Shown: one piece after another, positions 19,736-30,088 of the stretch
How positions within the stretch are numbered: position 1 is the first letter of the stretch
Layout: each line of letters begins with the position of its first letter
Assembly: GCF_023585825.1 (NCBI RefSeq)
Contig: NZ_CP097751.1
Coordinates: 124,001-188,000, forward strand
Source: Candidatus Blochmanniella camponoti
GTDB lineage: Bacteria > Pseudomonadota > Gammaproteobacteria > Enterobacterales > Enterobacteriaceae
Direction of reading: 5' to 3'
Length of the DNA stretch: 64,000 nucleotides
Translations under genes and position numbers: made by a program
The notes under the pieces: generated by a model
What the model was told of the DNA's origin: nothing
Databases searched by the model: none
The model's input: only the letters and a program-made list of their open reading frames with translations

Positions 19736-21094
19736 CTAATCAAAACGTAGTTGAGGAAGAATTTCTTTTACTTGATTTAAATATATCGTACGTTCATGTC
19801 CCAATAACTTCTCAACATTTAATAATGTAGTAGTCAATGGGTTTACGGGGCGATGATTGATCCATATTTCAAAATGTAAATGAGGCCCTGTCGATCGACC
19901 TGTATTTCCAGATAGCGCTATGTTGTCACCTAATTTAACTCTTTGTCCAGGTTTAACTAATAACTTTTTTAAATGCATATATCGAGTTGTACAATGACAA
20001 TTGTGCCTAATTGCCACATAATTACCAGCAATTTTACTATATGCACTGACGATAACTTCTCCATCTCCTACAGATACAACAGGAGTACCTATTGGAACGG
20101 CAAAATCAACTCCAGAATGGGGAGATACTTGACCAGTCACAGGATTTAATCTATTTAAATTAAAATTAGAAGACACACGAAATGGTTTTAATGTAGGAAA
20201 TCGTATAAAATTACCCCCTAATCTCATAGCTTCACAATCATACAATTTACCGTTATTTGCACGAAATACATAGTAGTCTTTACCAGCAGTACACAATCTC
20301 GCTCCAAGTAATTTACTTTTAATACTATGATCATCATTCATCATTATTGATATTAACGCAGAAAATCTATCTCCCTGATGTAGTTTGTGAAAATCTAATT
20401 GATATTGTAATGCATTAGTTATATCCATAATACAATTTTCCTCTATACCTAAAGAACGAGCGCTATCAATAAATGTTCCACTTAATTTACCTATAAATAA
20501 AATTGAAGAAGACAACCCATCATTTAATTGATTTAAAAATCTAATAATTCCTTCTGTAAAACTAGTATCCATACGATTGTAGACACGAATTTCCTGCGGA
20601 AAAATATCCCAAACTAAACATTGTAATTTTTTTTTTGTAATTATTATCCAAGAAAGTATTTGCCCCATTTTTATCTGTCTTAATACTGGATACTGTTGTA
20701 GTAAAAGAGTAATTTCAGAAGCATCGATACCATTGTTACTATATTTTATTAAAATCTCACTCAGTGTCTCATTCTGAGATACTGTATAGTTATACATGTT
20801 TATTTCTCTTGATGATTTATTAAAATACCAATGTTTCTTCAAAACATTAGAACGAACCATCACACTATTGAAAAATTTTCCATTTTTCATAATTTCAAAT
20901 TGATGAAACTCATGGTTCCTAATAAGAGGTGCTTTGCTAGAATTTTTTTTATTTTTATTCAACGTGCATGAAATAAAAACTTCGCAAACCATTATAATCA
21001 CAATCATTAACAAAAACACAAATACCATTACAAAATAATGCTTATACATATAACGATATAATAACTTAATAGAACTAACAATAATACTACGCAC
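19736..21094 (-). CDS. mepM: Murein DD-endopeptidase MepM (LysM/OapA-like and M23)
   Basis: Periplasmic peptidase that cuts D-Ala-mDAP cross-links so the sacculus can expand. One N-terminal membrane anchor (about 20-42), an OapA/LysM-like peptidoglycan-binding part (about 103-148, YTVSQNETLSEIL), then the M23 domain with zinc ligands in HSGVDF (His326, Asp330) and GPHLHFE (His407). It ends PQLRFD like E. coli. 452 residues against 440. The start is GTG at 21094; an in-frame ATG at 21049 is an alternative, since the anchor begins just after it. An A10 tract (T10 on the + strand, 20627-20636) lies in frame. In E. coli lpxM lies beside it and is missing here. Confidence 0.94.
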   Translation of the reverse strand: MRSIIVSSIKLLYRYMYKHYFVMVFVFLLMIVIIMVCEVFISCTLNKNKKNSSKAPLIRNHEFHQFEIMKNGKFFNSVMVRSNVLKKHWYFNKSSREINMYNYTVSQNETLSEILIKYSNNGIDASEITLLLQQYPVLRQIKMGQILSWIIITKKKLQCLVWDIFPQEIRVYNRMDTSFTEGIIRFLNQLNDGLSSSILFIGKLSGTFIDSARSLGIEENCIMDITNALQYQLDFHKLHQGDRFSALISIMMNDDHSIKSKLLGARLCTAGKDYYVFRANNGKLYDCEAMRLGGNFIRFPTLKPFRVSSNFNLNRLNPVTGQVSPHSGVDFAVPIGTPVVSVGDGEVIVSAYSKIAGNYVAIRHNCHCTTRYMHLKKLLVKPGQRVKLGDNIALSGNTGRSTGPHLHFEIWINHRPVNPLTTTLLNVEKLLGHERTIYLNQVKEILPQLRFD

Positions 21095-21388
21095 TAATTA
21101 ATAGCCTATATTACGATCTCTCAACAAAAAGAGAATCATTCTGACCAAAATTAAAAGAAATTATTACAGAATAATAATACAAATGACTTTAATTTTAACG
21201 CTGTCTCTCAATAAAACAATCACATTACTTATGTACCTTGTGATATATAATTATATATAGTAATTTATATAAATTACTTTTATGTTTTAAAATATCTACA
21301 ATAACCTCCTTAAATATTTTTTCTAATACAAAACAAATCTACCCATATAAATACTACAATATTAAACGCTTCTACTTGATGATATAAA

Positions 21389-23116
21389 TTAATCAGGCGC
21401 ATCAGCCATTATATCCACTAATGCCGTAGTTTTAGGAAACGCAATCACCTCCCGAATACTCTTAGAACCAGTTAGTAACATAGCTATCCGATCCAATCCA
21501 AATGCTAAACCAGCATGTGGAGGCGCTCCATATTTTAATGCATCCATGAAATACCCAAATTTTTTTTTCTGATCATTTTTAGTAATACCTAAAATGTTAA
21601 ATACCGCTTGTTGTATATCAAATGAATGGATACGCGCTGATCCACTACCAATCTCGCAACCATTAATCACCATATCATAAGCTTCTGAAGTTACTAATAA
21701 CGGATCTTTCTTTAACATTTGAACATCACAATTTTTTGGAGAAGTAAACATATGATGCATAGATACATATTCTCCATGACTATTCTTTTTAAACATCGGA
21801 AAATCTATTATCCATAGCGGAGCCCAAGAATCTTTCTTAATTAAACAAAGATCATTACCTAATTTTAATCTTAAAGAACTTAACATTTTTGTGATAGATT
21901 GGTTTTTATTATCATTAAACCCAACAAACAAAATATCATTACTTTTAATATTGGTTTTATTTAAAATAATATCTAAAGTTAAATTATCTATAAAATTAGT
22001 GACTGATCCTTGAACCTCTTTTTTAGTAATATCATTATCACTAAATTGAACCTTACCCCACATTAATTCCTTCAAACCGCATTGTTTAGTAGCACAATAA
22101 ATATACTCATCGATCTTTCTTTGTGTCAGTTGCCTACCATTAGGTACCTTCATAGCTATTGCCTGCACATCAGTATTATTTTCTCTAATAAATGACAACC
22201 TATTCTGTGTTGACTTAAATAAATATGATACATCAAGCATTTCTATTGGATTTCTCAAATCTGGAGCATCAGACCCAAAACGTTGCATTACTTCAGAATA
22301 TGTAAACTGCGAAAATACTCCCAGTTCTACGTTTAAAATTTCACGCCAAATAATACGAATAAAAATTTCCATAAGTTCTCGTATTTTTTGGGTTGTCATA
22401 AAAGAAGTTTCAATATCTATTTGAGTAAACTCTGGCTGACGATCTGCACGTGAATCTTCGTCCCGAAAACATTTAGTAATTTGATAATATCTGTCAAAAC
22501 CAGAAATCATTAACAATTGTTTAAATATTTGAGGTGATTGAGGTAAAGCATAATTTTTACCCGTGTGTAATCTACTAGGAACAATATAATCACGAGAACC
22601 TTCTGGAGTCACTTTTGTTAACATCGGTGTTTCAATATTCAAAAATCCCTCTAATTCCATAAAACGATGAACAATTGACATAATACGCGATCGAGTTTTT
22701 ATTCGATAAAACATAATAGAACGTCTTAAGTCAAGATAACGATATTTTAATCTATTTTCTTCAATATTATTTTTACTGATATCCAATGGTAATGGATCAG
22801 AAATATTAAGAATAGAAAATTTTTTCGCTACTACTTCAATAGCACCGGTAGATATATTGCTATTAATTTGATTTTTAGGGCGTGCACGCACCATACCTAT
22901 TAACTGTATACAAAATTCTTGTTTCAGTTTAGTAGCAGATATACACACTTCTTTGTTTTGATCCACATCAAAACAAACCTGTATACATCCTTCTCTATCA
23001 CGCAAATCAATAAAAATTAACCCACCAAAATTACGATATTTATTAATCCAACCGCATAATGTAACTTCTAAACCTACATGGGATAAATTCAATTGACCGC
23101 AATATGCAGTACGCAT
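21389..23116 (-). CDS. aspS: Aspartyl-tRNA synthetase
   Basis: Charges tRNA-Asp. Anticodon-binding OB fold at the N-terminus (about 1-105, [21 protein letters not shown]), class II catalytic core with motif 2 [18 protein letters not shown] and motif 3 [13 protein letters not shown], and a bacterial insertion (GAD) domain between. I start at 23116 because AGAGG lies seven bases upstream and the protein then begins MRTAYCGQ as in E. coli. 575 residues against 590: the last 15 or so residues after MADAP are missing. A9 tract at 21560-21568. Confidence 0.96.
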   Translation of the reverse strand: MRTAYCGQLNLSHVGLEVTLCGWINKYRNFGGLIFIDLRDREGCIQVCFDVDQNKEVCISATKLKQEFCIQLIGMVRARPKNQINSNISTGAIEVVAKKFSILNISDPLPLDISKNNIEENRLKYRYLDLRRSIMFYRIKTRSRIMSIVHRFMELEGFLNIETPMLTKVTPEGSRDYIVPSRLHTGKNYALPQSPQIFKQLLMISGFDRYYQITKCFRDEDSRADRQPEFTQIDIETSFMTTQKIRELMEIFIRIIWREILNVELGVFSQFTYSEVMQRFGSDAPDLRNPIEMLDVSYLFKSTQNRLSFIRENNTDVQAIAMKVPNGRQLTQRKIDEYIYCATKQCGLKELMWGKVQFSDNDITKKEVQGSVTNFIDNLTLDIILNKTNIKSNDILFVGFNDNKNQSITKMLSSLRLKLGNDLCLIKKDSWAPLWIIDFPMFKKNSHGEYVSMHHMFTSPKNCDVQMLKKDPLLVTSEAYDMVINGCEIGSGSARIHSFDIQQAVFNILGITKNDQKKKFGYFMDALKYGAPPHAGLAFGLDRIAMLLTGSKSIREVIAFPKTTALVDIMADAPD

Positions 23117-23407
23117 ACGAATACCTCTAATCATGAATATCGAATTGGATAATATCTATTTTATAGAAAATTATATATCAATTAAACACATGTATATCAT
23201 AACTTAAAAAATACATACGCTTTTGTTTTCAACAATTCATAAAAATAAAACTATTTCCACCATGATGTAATAATCTGACAAAAACATTATAGAACCTTTT
23301 TCTACACTACACTAAAATTTGTTTAAATTAACCGTAACTTAAATTTAACTTATATTTATTTAAATAAAATTACAACACTTAATCATTTAAAATAAATAAT
23401 GCATAAC

Positions 23408-23451
23408 AAAACCATATACAAGGATACATATGTATCCTTGTATATGGTTTT
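23408..23451. repeat. 44-base perfect palindrome
   Basis: Every base from 23408 to 23451 pairs with its mirror (22-bp arms, no spacer; centre GGATACAT/ATGTATCC). As RNA it would be a hairpin of about 20 bp with a 4-base loop. It lies between divergent genes, where a terminator for either is not expected. Confidence 0.75.
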
Positions 23452-23488
23452 TATTTATGATATTTTTATTACAAATAGAATTAAATCT

Positions 23489-23534
23489 TCAATTATATGT
23501 GAAATAAAATATATTTTATTTCACATATAATTGA
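23489..23534. repeat. 46-base perfect palindrome
   Basis: Bases 23489-23534 form a perfect palindrome with 23-bp arms and no spacer (centre AAATAAAATA/TATTTTATTT, flanks CACATATAATTG). It is unrelated in sequence to its neighbour at 23408. Both could be cruciforms in DNA or hairpins in RNA. Confidence 0.75.
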
Positions 23535-23751
23535 TACTATTTATTTTGCAAAAAAAATCACATAAGAACATTACATAATTATCAATAATAATTCAACAAT
23601 CTAAGTGTTATAAACATAACACGAATATATCGGAAAAATGAAAAATAACTTTAAAATATTTATACAATTACAAAATATAGTTTTGCTATATATCAAAAAA
23701 ATCAATTATATTGCTAATATAGAAATATATATATATGTTTAAACCACTTAT

Positions 23752-25497
23752 ATGAATATTCAAAAATTTTTACTAAAAAAAATTCATCGAGCTTTACTTG
23801 CAATTACAAATGAATCATTTTTTCATCTGATACAAGTACAACAATCAACAAAAAGAAAATTTGGAAACTATCAAATTAATGGATTAATAGCTATCTCTAA
23901 GAAATTAAATATACCTGTGGAAGAATTCGCTAAAAAATTCATAAAGTTTATTAATTTAAATGATGTTGCTCATACAATAAAAATTGAAAAACCAGGATTT
24001 ATTAATATATTTTTAAATCCAACATGGATATCCAATCAAATTAATAATATTTTTTCCGCATCTCATTTAGGTATTACTCCAGCTACGCCAAAAACTATTG
24101 TTGTTGACTATTCTGGCCCAAATGTTGCAAAAGAAATGCATGTTGGGCATTTACGTTCAACTGTTATCGGAGATAGTATCGCTCGTGTCTTATCTTTTTT
24201 AGGACATAATGTTATTCGAGTCAACCACATAGGAGATTGGGGCACTCAATTCGGTATGCTTATCGCCTATATAGAGAAAAATACACAAACTGGGTTTTTA
24301 TTAAACAAAACTATACAATTATCTACGCTAGAACATTTTTACCGAGAAGCTAAAAAAAAATATGATATTGATCCTGATTTTGCTAAATTGGCCCGAAGTT
24401 ATGTTCTAAAATTACAAAAAGGCGATAGACATTATCGTCAAATATGGAAACATCTAGTAGATATTTCCATATTAAACAATCAGAACATATACGTACGATT
24501 GAATATCAACTTAAAAAAAAGCAACATTATAGGAGAAAGTTTTTACAATGATATGCTGCCTGATATTGTGTCAGATTTAAAAAATAAAGGCTTAGCCGTC
24601 ACAAGTAACGGAGCTACTGTCGTATTTCTCGAAAATTATCATAACAAACACGGTACTCCTTTTGGAGTCATTATTCAAAAAAAAGACGGAGCTTATTTAT
24701 ACAGCACTACTGATATTGCTTGTATAAAATATCGTTGCAAGGTACTACATGCCGATAGAATTATTTACTATATCGATTCTCGACAAAAACAACATCTAAT
24801 ACAAGCATGGGAAATTGCTAATAAAGCAGGTTATATAGGAAAATCAGTGTTATTAGAACACCATATGTGTGGCATGCTGCTTGGGAAAGACAGTAAACCA
24901 TTTAAAACACGAGCTGGCAATACATTGAAATTAAAAACATTATTAGATGAAGCTTTAGAACGCGCTCGTTGTTTAATATTAAGCAAAAACCCTAATTTAA
25001 AATATACTGAAATTAATAAACTAGCGCATATTATTAGTATCGGAGCTATTAAATATTCTGAGCTATCAAAAAATCGTATTACGGATTACATATTTGATTG
25101 GAATAACATGTTAAACTTCGAAGGAAATACAGCACCTTATGTACAGTATGCATGTACTAGAATTTTTGCTATTTTTAAGAGATCTAAACAACCTAATTTT
25201 CAATTAAAAAAAAACAATATTCAATTAGAAACTGAAGAAGAAATATTGCTAGCAATTTGTTTGCTTCAATTTGAAGAAATAATTGTTACGGTATCAAATC
25301 AAGGAGCTCCTCATATACTATGTTCTTATTTATATAAATTATCCGTATTATTTTCCTCCTTTTATGAAAACTGTCCCATTATCAAAGCGCATAATGCACA
25401 TATAAAATATAGTAGATTAAAATTAGCATTAATTACTGTTCGTATTTTGAAAACGGGATTAAATTTATTGGGAATTAAAACGGTAAGATATATGTAA
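23752..25497 (+). CDS. argS: Arginyl-tRNA synthetase
   Basis: Class I synthetase charging tRNA-Arg. N-terminal additional domain (about 1-110), Rossmann core with HVGHLRST (HIGH motif, about 131-138) after SGPNVAKEM, the divergent KMSKS region GKDSKPFKTRAGN typical of ArgRS, and the C-terminal DALR anticodon-binding domain. 581 residues against 577. The start at 23752 has no good ribosome binding site. Several A8-A9 tracts lie in frame (for example 24352-24360 and 25206-25214). Convergent with murJ, only 23 bases apart. Confidence 0.96.
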   Translation: MNIQKFLLKKIHRALLAITNESFFHLIQVQQSTKRKFGNYQINGLIAISKKLNIPVEEFAKKFIKFINLNDVAHTIKIEKPGFINIFLNPTWISNQINNIFSASHLGITPATPKTIVVDYSGPNVAKEMHVGHLRSTVIGDSIARVLSFLGHNVIRVNHIGDWGTQFGMLIAYIEKNTQTGFLLNKTIQLSTLEHFYREAKKKYDIDPDFAKLARSYVLKLQKGDRHYRQIWKHLVDISILNNQNIYVRLNINLKKSNIIGESFYNDMLPDIVSDLKNKGLAVTSNGATVVFLENYHNKHGTPFGVIIQKKDGAYLYSTTDIACIKYRCKVLHADRIIYYIDSRQKQHLIQAWEIANKAGYIGKSVLLEHHMCGMLLGKDSKPFKTRAGNTLKLKTLLDEALERARCLILSKNPNLKYTEINKLAHIISIGAIKYSELSKNRITDYIFDWNNMLNFEGNTAPYVQYACTRIFAIFKRSKQPNFQLKKNNIQLETEEEILLAICLLQFEEIIVTVSNQGAPHILCSYLYKLSVLFSSFYENCPIIKAHNAHIKYSRLKLALITVRILKTGLNLLGIKTVRYM

Positions 25498-25512
25498 AAA
25501 TTAATATATCTT
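25485..25512. terminator. Stem-loop spanning the argS stop codon
   Basis: AAGATATAT (25485-25493) / ATATATCTT (25504-25512), with the argS TAA in the loop, followed by TTATT. AT-only apart from one pair; it is placed to serve convergent argS and murJ. Confidence 0.4.
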
Positions 25513-25520
25513 TTATTACA

Positions 25521-27068
25521 TCAATATAAATCTTTACTTAAAAAAATAAAATCTTTTAAACGAACACCTACACACCATAACATTATGCCATAACTACTGC
25601 TAACCAATATTAAAGCTCCTATCATTCTAATTAATCTATACAAGATATTTCCTTGATCCCAACTAGATACATACGTTAATAATCCCAAACATACTATACA
25701 CATTACAAAAAGAGCAATCATTAATTGGCAACAAAAACATAACCATCCAGATTGCAATTGAAATAAATATTTTTTTTTAAATTTCCAATATAACAACCCC
25801 GCATTTAGCCATGCACCCAAACTGATAGAAAAAGAAAAAACAACATGCTTTAATGTGTTAATGCATACTAAATTTATAAATTGAGTAAAAAAAAGTACAA
25901 TAACAACTATATACGCTGGAGTTTTAATATCACGGAGAGCATAAAAACCAGATGTTAATACTTTGGTAAAAATTAACCCAGGCAAACCTATTGCATACGC
26001 AATTACAGAATACTGTGTCATTAACACATCAAATTCTAAAAATTTACCATACTTAAACAATGTTATTACTAACGGTTCAGACAAAACACCCAAAATAAGA
26101 GCACTAGGTAAACTTAATATAAAACATAATCTCATACCCCAATTCATTAAATAAAAATAATCTCCATAATTTTTCCTAGAAATAAAACGAGATAAATATG
26201 GCACTAAAACAGTGCTTAATGTCACACCAAAAATTCCAATAGGTAATTCCATTAACCTATCAGCATAATACATCCAAGAAACAGAACCGTCTCTTAAAAA
26301 AGACGCAAAAACAGTATTAATAATTAATGATACTTGACTACTTGAGACCGCAATTACAGCAGGCACCATAGATCGGCATATTCTATGTACCCTATTATCA
26401 TAAAGTTGCATTTTTGGGATAACTAACATATTGATTTTCTTTAAAAATAGCAAACAATAAACACACTGTAATACTCCCCCTACAATAACTGACCAAGCCA
26501 ATCCCATAATAGAAATATGAAAATATGAATATCCTATAAATAACATGTAACTTATCATGCTAATATTTAAAAAAATAGGAGTAAACGCTGGAACTAAAAA
26601 AAAATTACAAGCATTCAAAATCGCCCCCATTAATGATGTCAATGATACTAATAAAATATAAGGAAGCATCACTCGAAACATCTCAATAGTCATAATAAAT
26701 TTTTCTGAAGAACTATTAAAACCTGGAGCAATAACCATAATAATCCAAGGTGCTATCAGTAAACCAATGAATACTACAACAGTTACGGTAACTATTAATA
26801 AGGCAGATACTCTAGAAATAAACACTCGTATTTCTTCTTTACTTTCCCGAGATTGATATTCTGATAATATAGGAAGAAAAACTTGATAAAACGCTCCTTC
26901 GGCAAAAATACGTCTTAATAAATTAGGTAATTTAAAAGCAATAAAGAATGCATCTGTCATAATACTGACTCCAAACATTCGAGCCATGATAGTATCTCTA
27001 ATAAAACCCAAAATACGAGATAAAATAGTTATAAAACTTATCGCGGTCAAAGACTTTAACAGATTCAT
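25521..27068 (-). CDS. murJ: Lipid II flippase MurJ
   Basis: MOP-superfamily membrane protein that flips lipid II to the periplasm for peptidoglycan synthesis. It reads MNLLKSLTAISFITILSRILG like E. coli, so I take the second of two adjacent ATGs. Functionally important arginines are visible in SRILGFIRD (17 and 23 region), NLLRRIFAEGAF and YYADRLMELP. About 14 hydrophobic segments cover the protein. 515 residues against 511. With DdlA and MepM it shows that the symbiont still builds murein. Confidence 0.96.
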   Translation of the reverse strand: MNLLKSLTAISFITILSRILGFIRDTIMARMFGVSIMTDAFFIAFKLPNLLRRIFAEGAFYQVFLPILSEYQSRESKEEIRVFISRVSALLIVTVTVVVFIGLLIAPWIIMVIAPGFNSSSEKFIMTIEMFRVMLPYILLVSLTSLMGAILNACNFFLVPAFTPIFLNISMISYMLFIGYSYFHISIMGLAWSVIVGGVLQCVYCLLFLKKINMLVIPKMQLYDNRVHRICRSMVPAVIAVSSSQVSLIINTVFASFLRDGSVSWMYYADRLMELPIGIFGVTLSTVLVPYLSRFISRKNYGDYFYLMNWGMRLCFILSLPSALILGVLSEPLVITLFKYGKFLEFDVLMTQYSVIAYAIGLPGLIFTKVLTSGFYALRDIKTPAYIVVIVLFFTQFINLVCINTLKHVVFSFSISLGAWLNAGLLYWKFKKKYLFQLQSGWLCFCCQLMIALFVMCIVCLGLLTYVSSWDQGNILYRLIRMIGALILVSSSYGIMLWCVGVRLKDFIFLSKDLY

Positions 27069-27071
27069 CAT

Positions 27072-27675
27072 ATTAAAAATTTTCAGTATTTAGTATTAAC
27101 ACAACAACACAAAAACACTATTTTCTTGTAACTTATAACAATTGCTCCAGTTTTATGTACAATTTTAAAATTATTTCCACAAAAGAACATTTAAAAATTT
27201 TTTAAAAATCATATATTTAAAATACTAATACAGTTCACATATAATTACAATTATTACATATCTCTGATATAGTATATGCATGCCAATACATATAAAACAC
27301 AGTACTCATGAAAAAAAATAATCAATGACAAAAATCATATTTCTTATTTCACATATTTGAAAAGATGATCACTTAAAATGCTTCTTTAATTTTTCTAAAA
27401 AAAATTGGTTATACATAAATATGTCATATATATGCATAATTTTTTGATCTTCAATAAATATAGTTACACCTATTTTTTAAAATTTTATGCCTAAAATAAC
27501 ATATACAAAAAATAAACTATAAACAATATCAATATTATTGGTATGTAAATACCTCATAGAAAATAGAAGATACATATTAATTTTCACTACACTTAAAAAA
27601 ATTATAATTATTTTAAAATAATTTTCGTGCATACAGTAAATAATAATGTATATGAAAATACATAAACGGTGACTC
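27072..27675. other. murJ-mdtH divergent region
   Basis: About 600 bases upstream of both genes, AT-rich. An antisense open frame (27477-27734) runs into mdtH and looks like chance. No palindrome or RNA gene seen. Confidence 0.45.
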
Positions 27676-28899
27676 ATGTATACAATATCTAAAGCTAGAA
27701 GATTGGGTAAATGTTTTTTAATTATAGATAACATGTTTGTAGTTATAGGGTTTTATGTTGTTTTTCCACTGATTTCAATATATTTTGTCGAACAACTAGG
27801 ATGGGGCGCTTTCTTAGTAGGATTTGCTTTAGGATTAAGGCAATTTATTCAACAAGGACTAGGCATTTTTAGTGGTTCTTTTGCTGACAAATTAGGAGCT
27901 AAACCTATGATTGTATCTGGGTTATTCATTCGTACTTTGGGATTTATTATAATGAGTGTTGCAAACACCCCCATGCTACTATGCCTGTCATGTGTGTTAT
28001 CGGCATTAGGTGGCACGTTATTTGATCCGCCACGTACTGCACTAGTAATTAAATTAGTTCGTCCATGGGAATTAGGGAGGTTTTATTCTGTATTAATGCT
28101 AGAAGACAGCATGTGTGCCATCATCGGGATCGTGCTAGGTACATGGTTATTGCAATATAACTTCAAATTAGTATGTTTTACCGGAGCAATATTATTTTTT
28201 ATTGCCGGAGTATTTAATGCCTGGCTGTTACCTGCATATAAAATTTCTAGTTCCCATGCTTCATTATTAGAAGGAATAAAAAAAGTACTTAATAATCAAC
28301 GATTTGTAATTTATGTCTTCACTCTAACTGGTTATTATATTTTATCAGCTCAAGTAATGTTAATGTTACCCATTCGCATTCATGAAGTATCCGGTCAATT
28401 ATCATATATCAAATGGATGTATATCATAGAAGCAATTTTATCTTTATTATTAATCATGCCTATAACTTGGTGGAGTGAAAAATATTTCAAACTAGAAACA
28501 CGCTTGATGGTAGGATTAATAACTATGATAATTAGTTTATTTCCTATTGGATTAGTCAAAAACTTACATACTTTATTAATTTTAATTAGCTTATTCTACA
28601 TAGGATCTATTATTGCTGAACCTGCAAGAGAAACTTTGGGAGCTCTACTAACGGACTATAAAGCACGTAGTAGTTACATAGGTTTTAGTAAATTAAGTCT
28701 AGCTTTAGGAGGTACTGTAGGATATAGTGGTAGTGGGTGGTTGTATGATATTGGGAAGGAACAAAATTTTATGCAATTACCTTGGATCATTTTAAGTATA
28801 ATAGGCCTGATTACGTTATTAGGGCTATATTGTCAATTCAAATATTATTCTTTTCAATCTTTACTTAATAATGATCATGATAGGAAACGTAAACTGTGA
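27676..28899 (+). CDS. mdtH: Major facilitator superfamily efflux protein MdtH
   Basis: Inner-membrane MFS drug/proton antiporter family member. It aligns throughout with E. coli MdtH (407 against 402): [23 protein letters not shown] at the start, the MFS loop 2-3 motif [24 protein letters not shown], and [19 protein letters not shown]. About 12 hydrophobic segments. GGTGA precedes the ATG. Why a symbiont in a stable host should keep an efflux pump is not obvious; the natural substrate is unknown and may be a metabolite. Confidence 0.93.
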   Translation: MYTISKARRLGKCFLIIDNMFVVIGFYVVFPLISIYFVEQLGWGAFLVGFALGLRQFIQQGLGIFSGSFADKLGAKPMIVSGLFIRTLGFIIMSVANTPMLLCLSCVLSALGGTLFDPPRTALVIKLVRPWELGRFYSVLMLEDSMCAIIGIVLGTWLLQYNFKLVCFTGAILFFIAGVFNAWLLPAYKISSSHASLLEGIKKVLNNQRFVIYVFTLTGYYILSAQVMLMLPIRIHEVSGQLSYIKWMYIIEAILSLLLIMPITWWSEKYFKLETRLMVGLITMIISLFPIGLVKNLHTLLILISLFYIGSIIAEPARETLGALLTDYKARSSYIGFSKLSLALGGTVGYSGSGWLYDIGKEQNFMQLPWIILSIIGLITLLGLYCQFKYYSFQSLLNNDHDRKRKL

Positions 28900-29090
28900 T
28901 TCATAATAAAACAACAATATGAATTCACTACTACCCACTAATTACTGGAAACTTGCGATAGATACAAATATTTTTTATACCTAAACGAAAACACGTACAC
29001 ACAATTAACATCATTCAATTAATAATTAATTTAATTAATTACATTTGACTTCAATCAAACACAGCAGATTTTATAATTATTTTTTAATAT

Positions 29091-29182
29091 GGTGAGGTGT
29101 CCGAGTGGCTTAAGGAGCATGCCTGGAAAGCATGTATACATACAATTTTGTATCAAGGGTTCGAATCCCTTCCTCACCGCCA
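29091..29182 (+). tRNA. tRNA-Ser (anticodon GGA)
   Basis: Acceptor GGTGAGG pairs with CCTCACC; discriminator G and CCA encoded. Anticodon loop CTGGAAA, long class II variable arm (TACATACAATTTTGTA), T arm with GGTTCGAATCC. Reads UCC/UCU codons. Confidence 0.96.
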
Positions 29183-29203
29183 TAATCATATACACTCACA
29201 TCC

Positions 29204-29252
29204 ACAGTATGGTCTCATCTTCAGTATTTTTAAAATGCCATTACTATACTGT
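29204..29252 (+). terminator. Stem-loop after tRNA-Ser(GGA)
   Basis: ACAGTAT (29204-29210) / ATACTGT (29246-29252), extendable by TGG/CCA across a bulge, followed by CATATTTTTA. 22 bases after the tRNA. Candidate terminator. Confidence 0.4.
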
Positions 29253-29476
29253 CATATTTTTAAAATAAAAAATTGATTATTAAATTATACTTATCAGTGC
29301 ATCATCTTAAAAAACATCACAATATAAACCACTTTACATGTATTAAAATACAATGACAACAATCACATATACACATTAACACCAACAATCATTTGATACT
29401 TATAAAACATCATCATTAATTATTCAATAATCCCAATAATACAAAAATCATACTCAAAAACACAAAACCCTTAACA

Positions 29477-29496
29477 AATACGATTTTGTTCGTATT
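29477..29496 (-). terminator. Hairpin downstream of tRNA-Ser(CGA)
   Basis: AATACGA / TCGTATT with a 6-base loop, extendable by AAC/GTT below a bulged A. It lies 60 bases beyond the 3' end of the minus-strand tRNA. Candidate terminator. Confidence 0.4.
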
Positions 29497-29557
29497 GTTG
29501 CTATAATTACGACATTTAAATATCATACAATACAACATTTTATATTCTCAAAAATGA

Positions 29558-29647
29558 CGGAGAGAAAGGGATTCGAACCCTTGAAAGATATTATTTCTTT
29601 AAAACGGTTTTCGAAACCGCTCCGTTCAACCACTCCGGCATCTCTCC
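29558..29647 (-). tRNA. tRNA-Ser (anticodon CGA)
   Basis: On the minus strand the acceptor GGAGAGA pairs with TCTCTCC; D arm GCCGGAGTGGTTGAACGG closely resembles E. coli serU; anticodon loop TTTCGAAA with CGA, long variable arm, T arm GGGTTCGAATCCC. The discriminator G is followed by TCA, so CCA is not encoded and must be added. Confidence 0.95.
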
Positions 29648-29929
29648 CTATTTAAAAAAATTCTCTAAAATATCACATATTCTTTCATATAAGATAACAA
29701 TCTTTAAAATACTATTATATATAGATTATATTCATATAAATCCATTGTTGTGTCCATATGGAAAAAAGGAATCAACACACAATCTGCGTATCATCAGATA
29801 AATTACATATATTTTTATATAAAAACACTATTATTCATATATAATAATGCCTTATTAACTACATTGATCATCATTAAGTACTTGTATTGTTTTTCATATT
29901 TCTATAAAATAATACGATTATGTGTTGGT

Positions 29930-30005
29930 TCCTCTGTAGTTCAGTTGGTAGAACAGCGGACTGTTAATCCGTATGTCACTGGTTCGAGCCCAGTCAGAGG
30001 AGCCA
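29930..30005 (+). tRNA. tRNA-Asn (anticodon GTT)
   Basis: Acceptor TCCTCTG pairs with CAGAGGA; anticodon loop CTGTTAA; T arm GGTTCGAGCC; discriminator G and CCA encoded. 76 bases. An open reading frame covering it is spurious. Confidence 0.97.
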
Positions 30006-30041
30006 AATAATAAAATTAAGGAAATATTTTGACTTATTTTT

Positions 30042-30088
30042 GTAATTATTTAACTGTATCCGCATTACGGATACAGTTAAATAATTAC
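30042..30088. terminator. 21-bp perfect stem-loop between tRNA-Asn and gutQ
   Basis: Arms 30042-30062 and 30068-30088 pair perfectly around a 5-base loop (CATTA). The right arm includes the gutQ stop codon (30085-30087), so the gene ends inside the hairpin. The two flanking genes converge here, consistent with a shared bidirectional terminator. Confidence 0.65.

Larger units (their letters stand above)
23117..23751. other. aspS-argS divergent region with two perfect palindromes
   Basis: 635 bases between divergent genes. Two long perfect palindromes (23408-23451 and 23489-23534) lie 37 bases apart near its middle. No open frame of note. In E. coli several genes (cmoA, cmoB, cutC and others) lie between aspS and argS. 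Confidence 0.6.
29183..29557. other. Spacer between two convergent tRNA-Ser genes
   Basis: 375 bases with two stem-loops (29204-29252 and 29477-29496). No gene visible. Confidence 0.5.

Noticed and set aside
27477..27734. 85-codon antisense frame upstream of and into mdtH
   Set aside because: Overlaps the conserved mdtH start on the other strand; low complexity.
29750..30010. 86-codon frame ending in tRNA-Asn
   Set aside because: Its C-terminal half is the tRNA-Asn gene read as protein.
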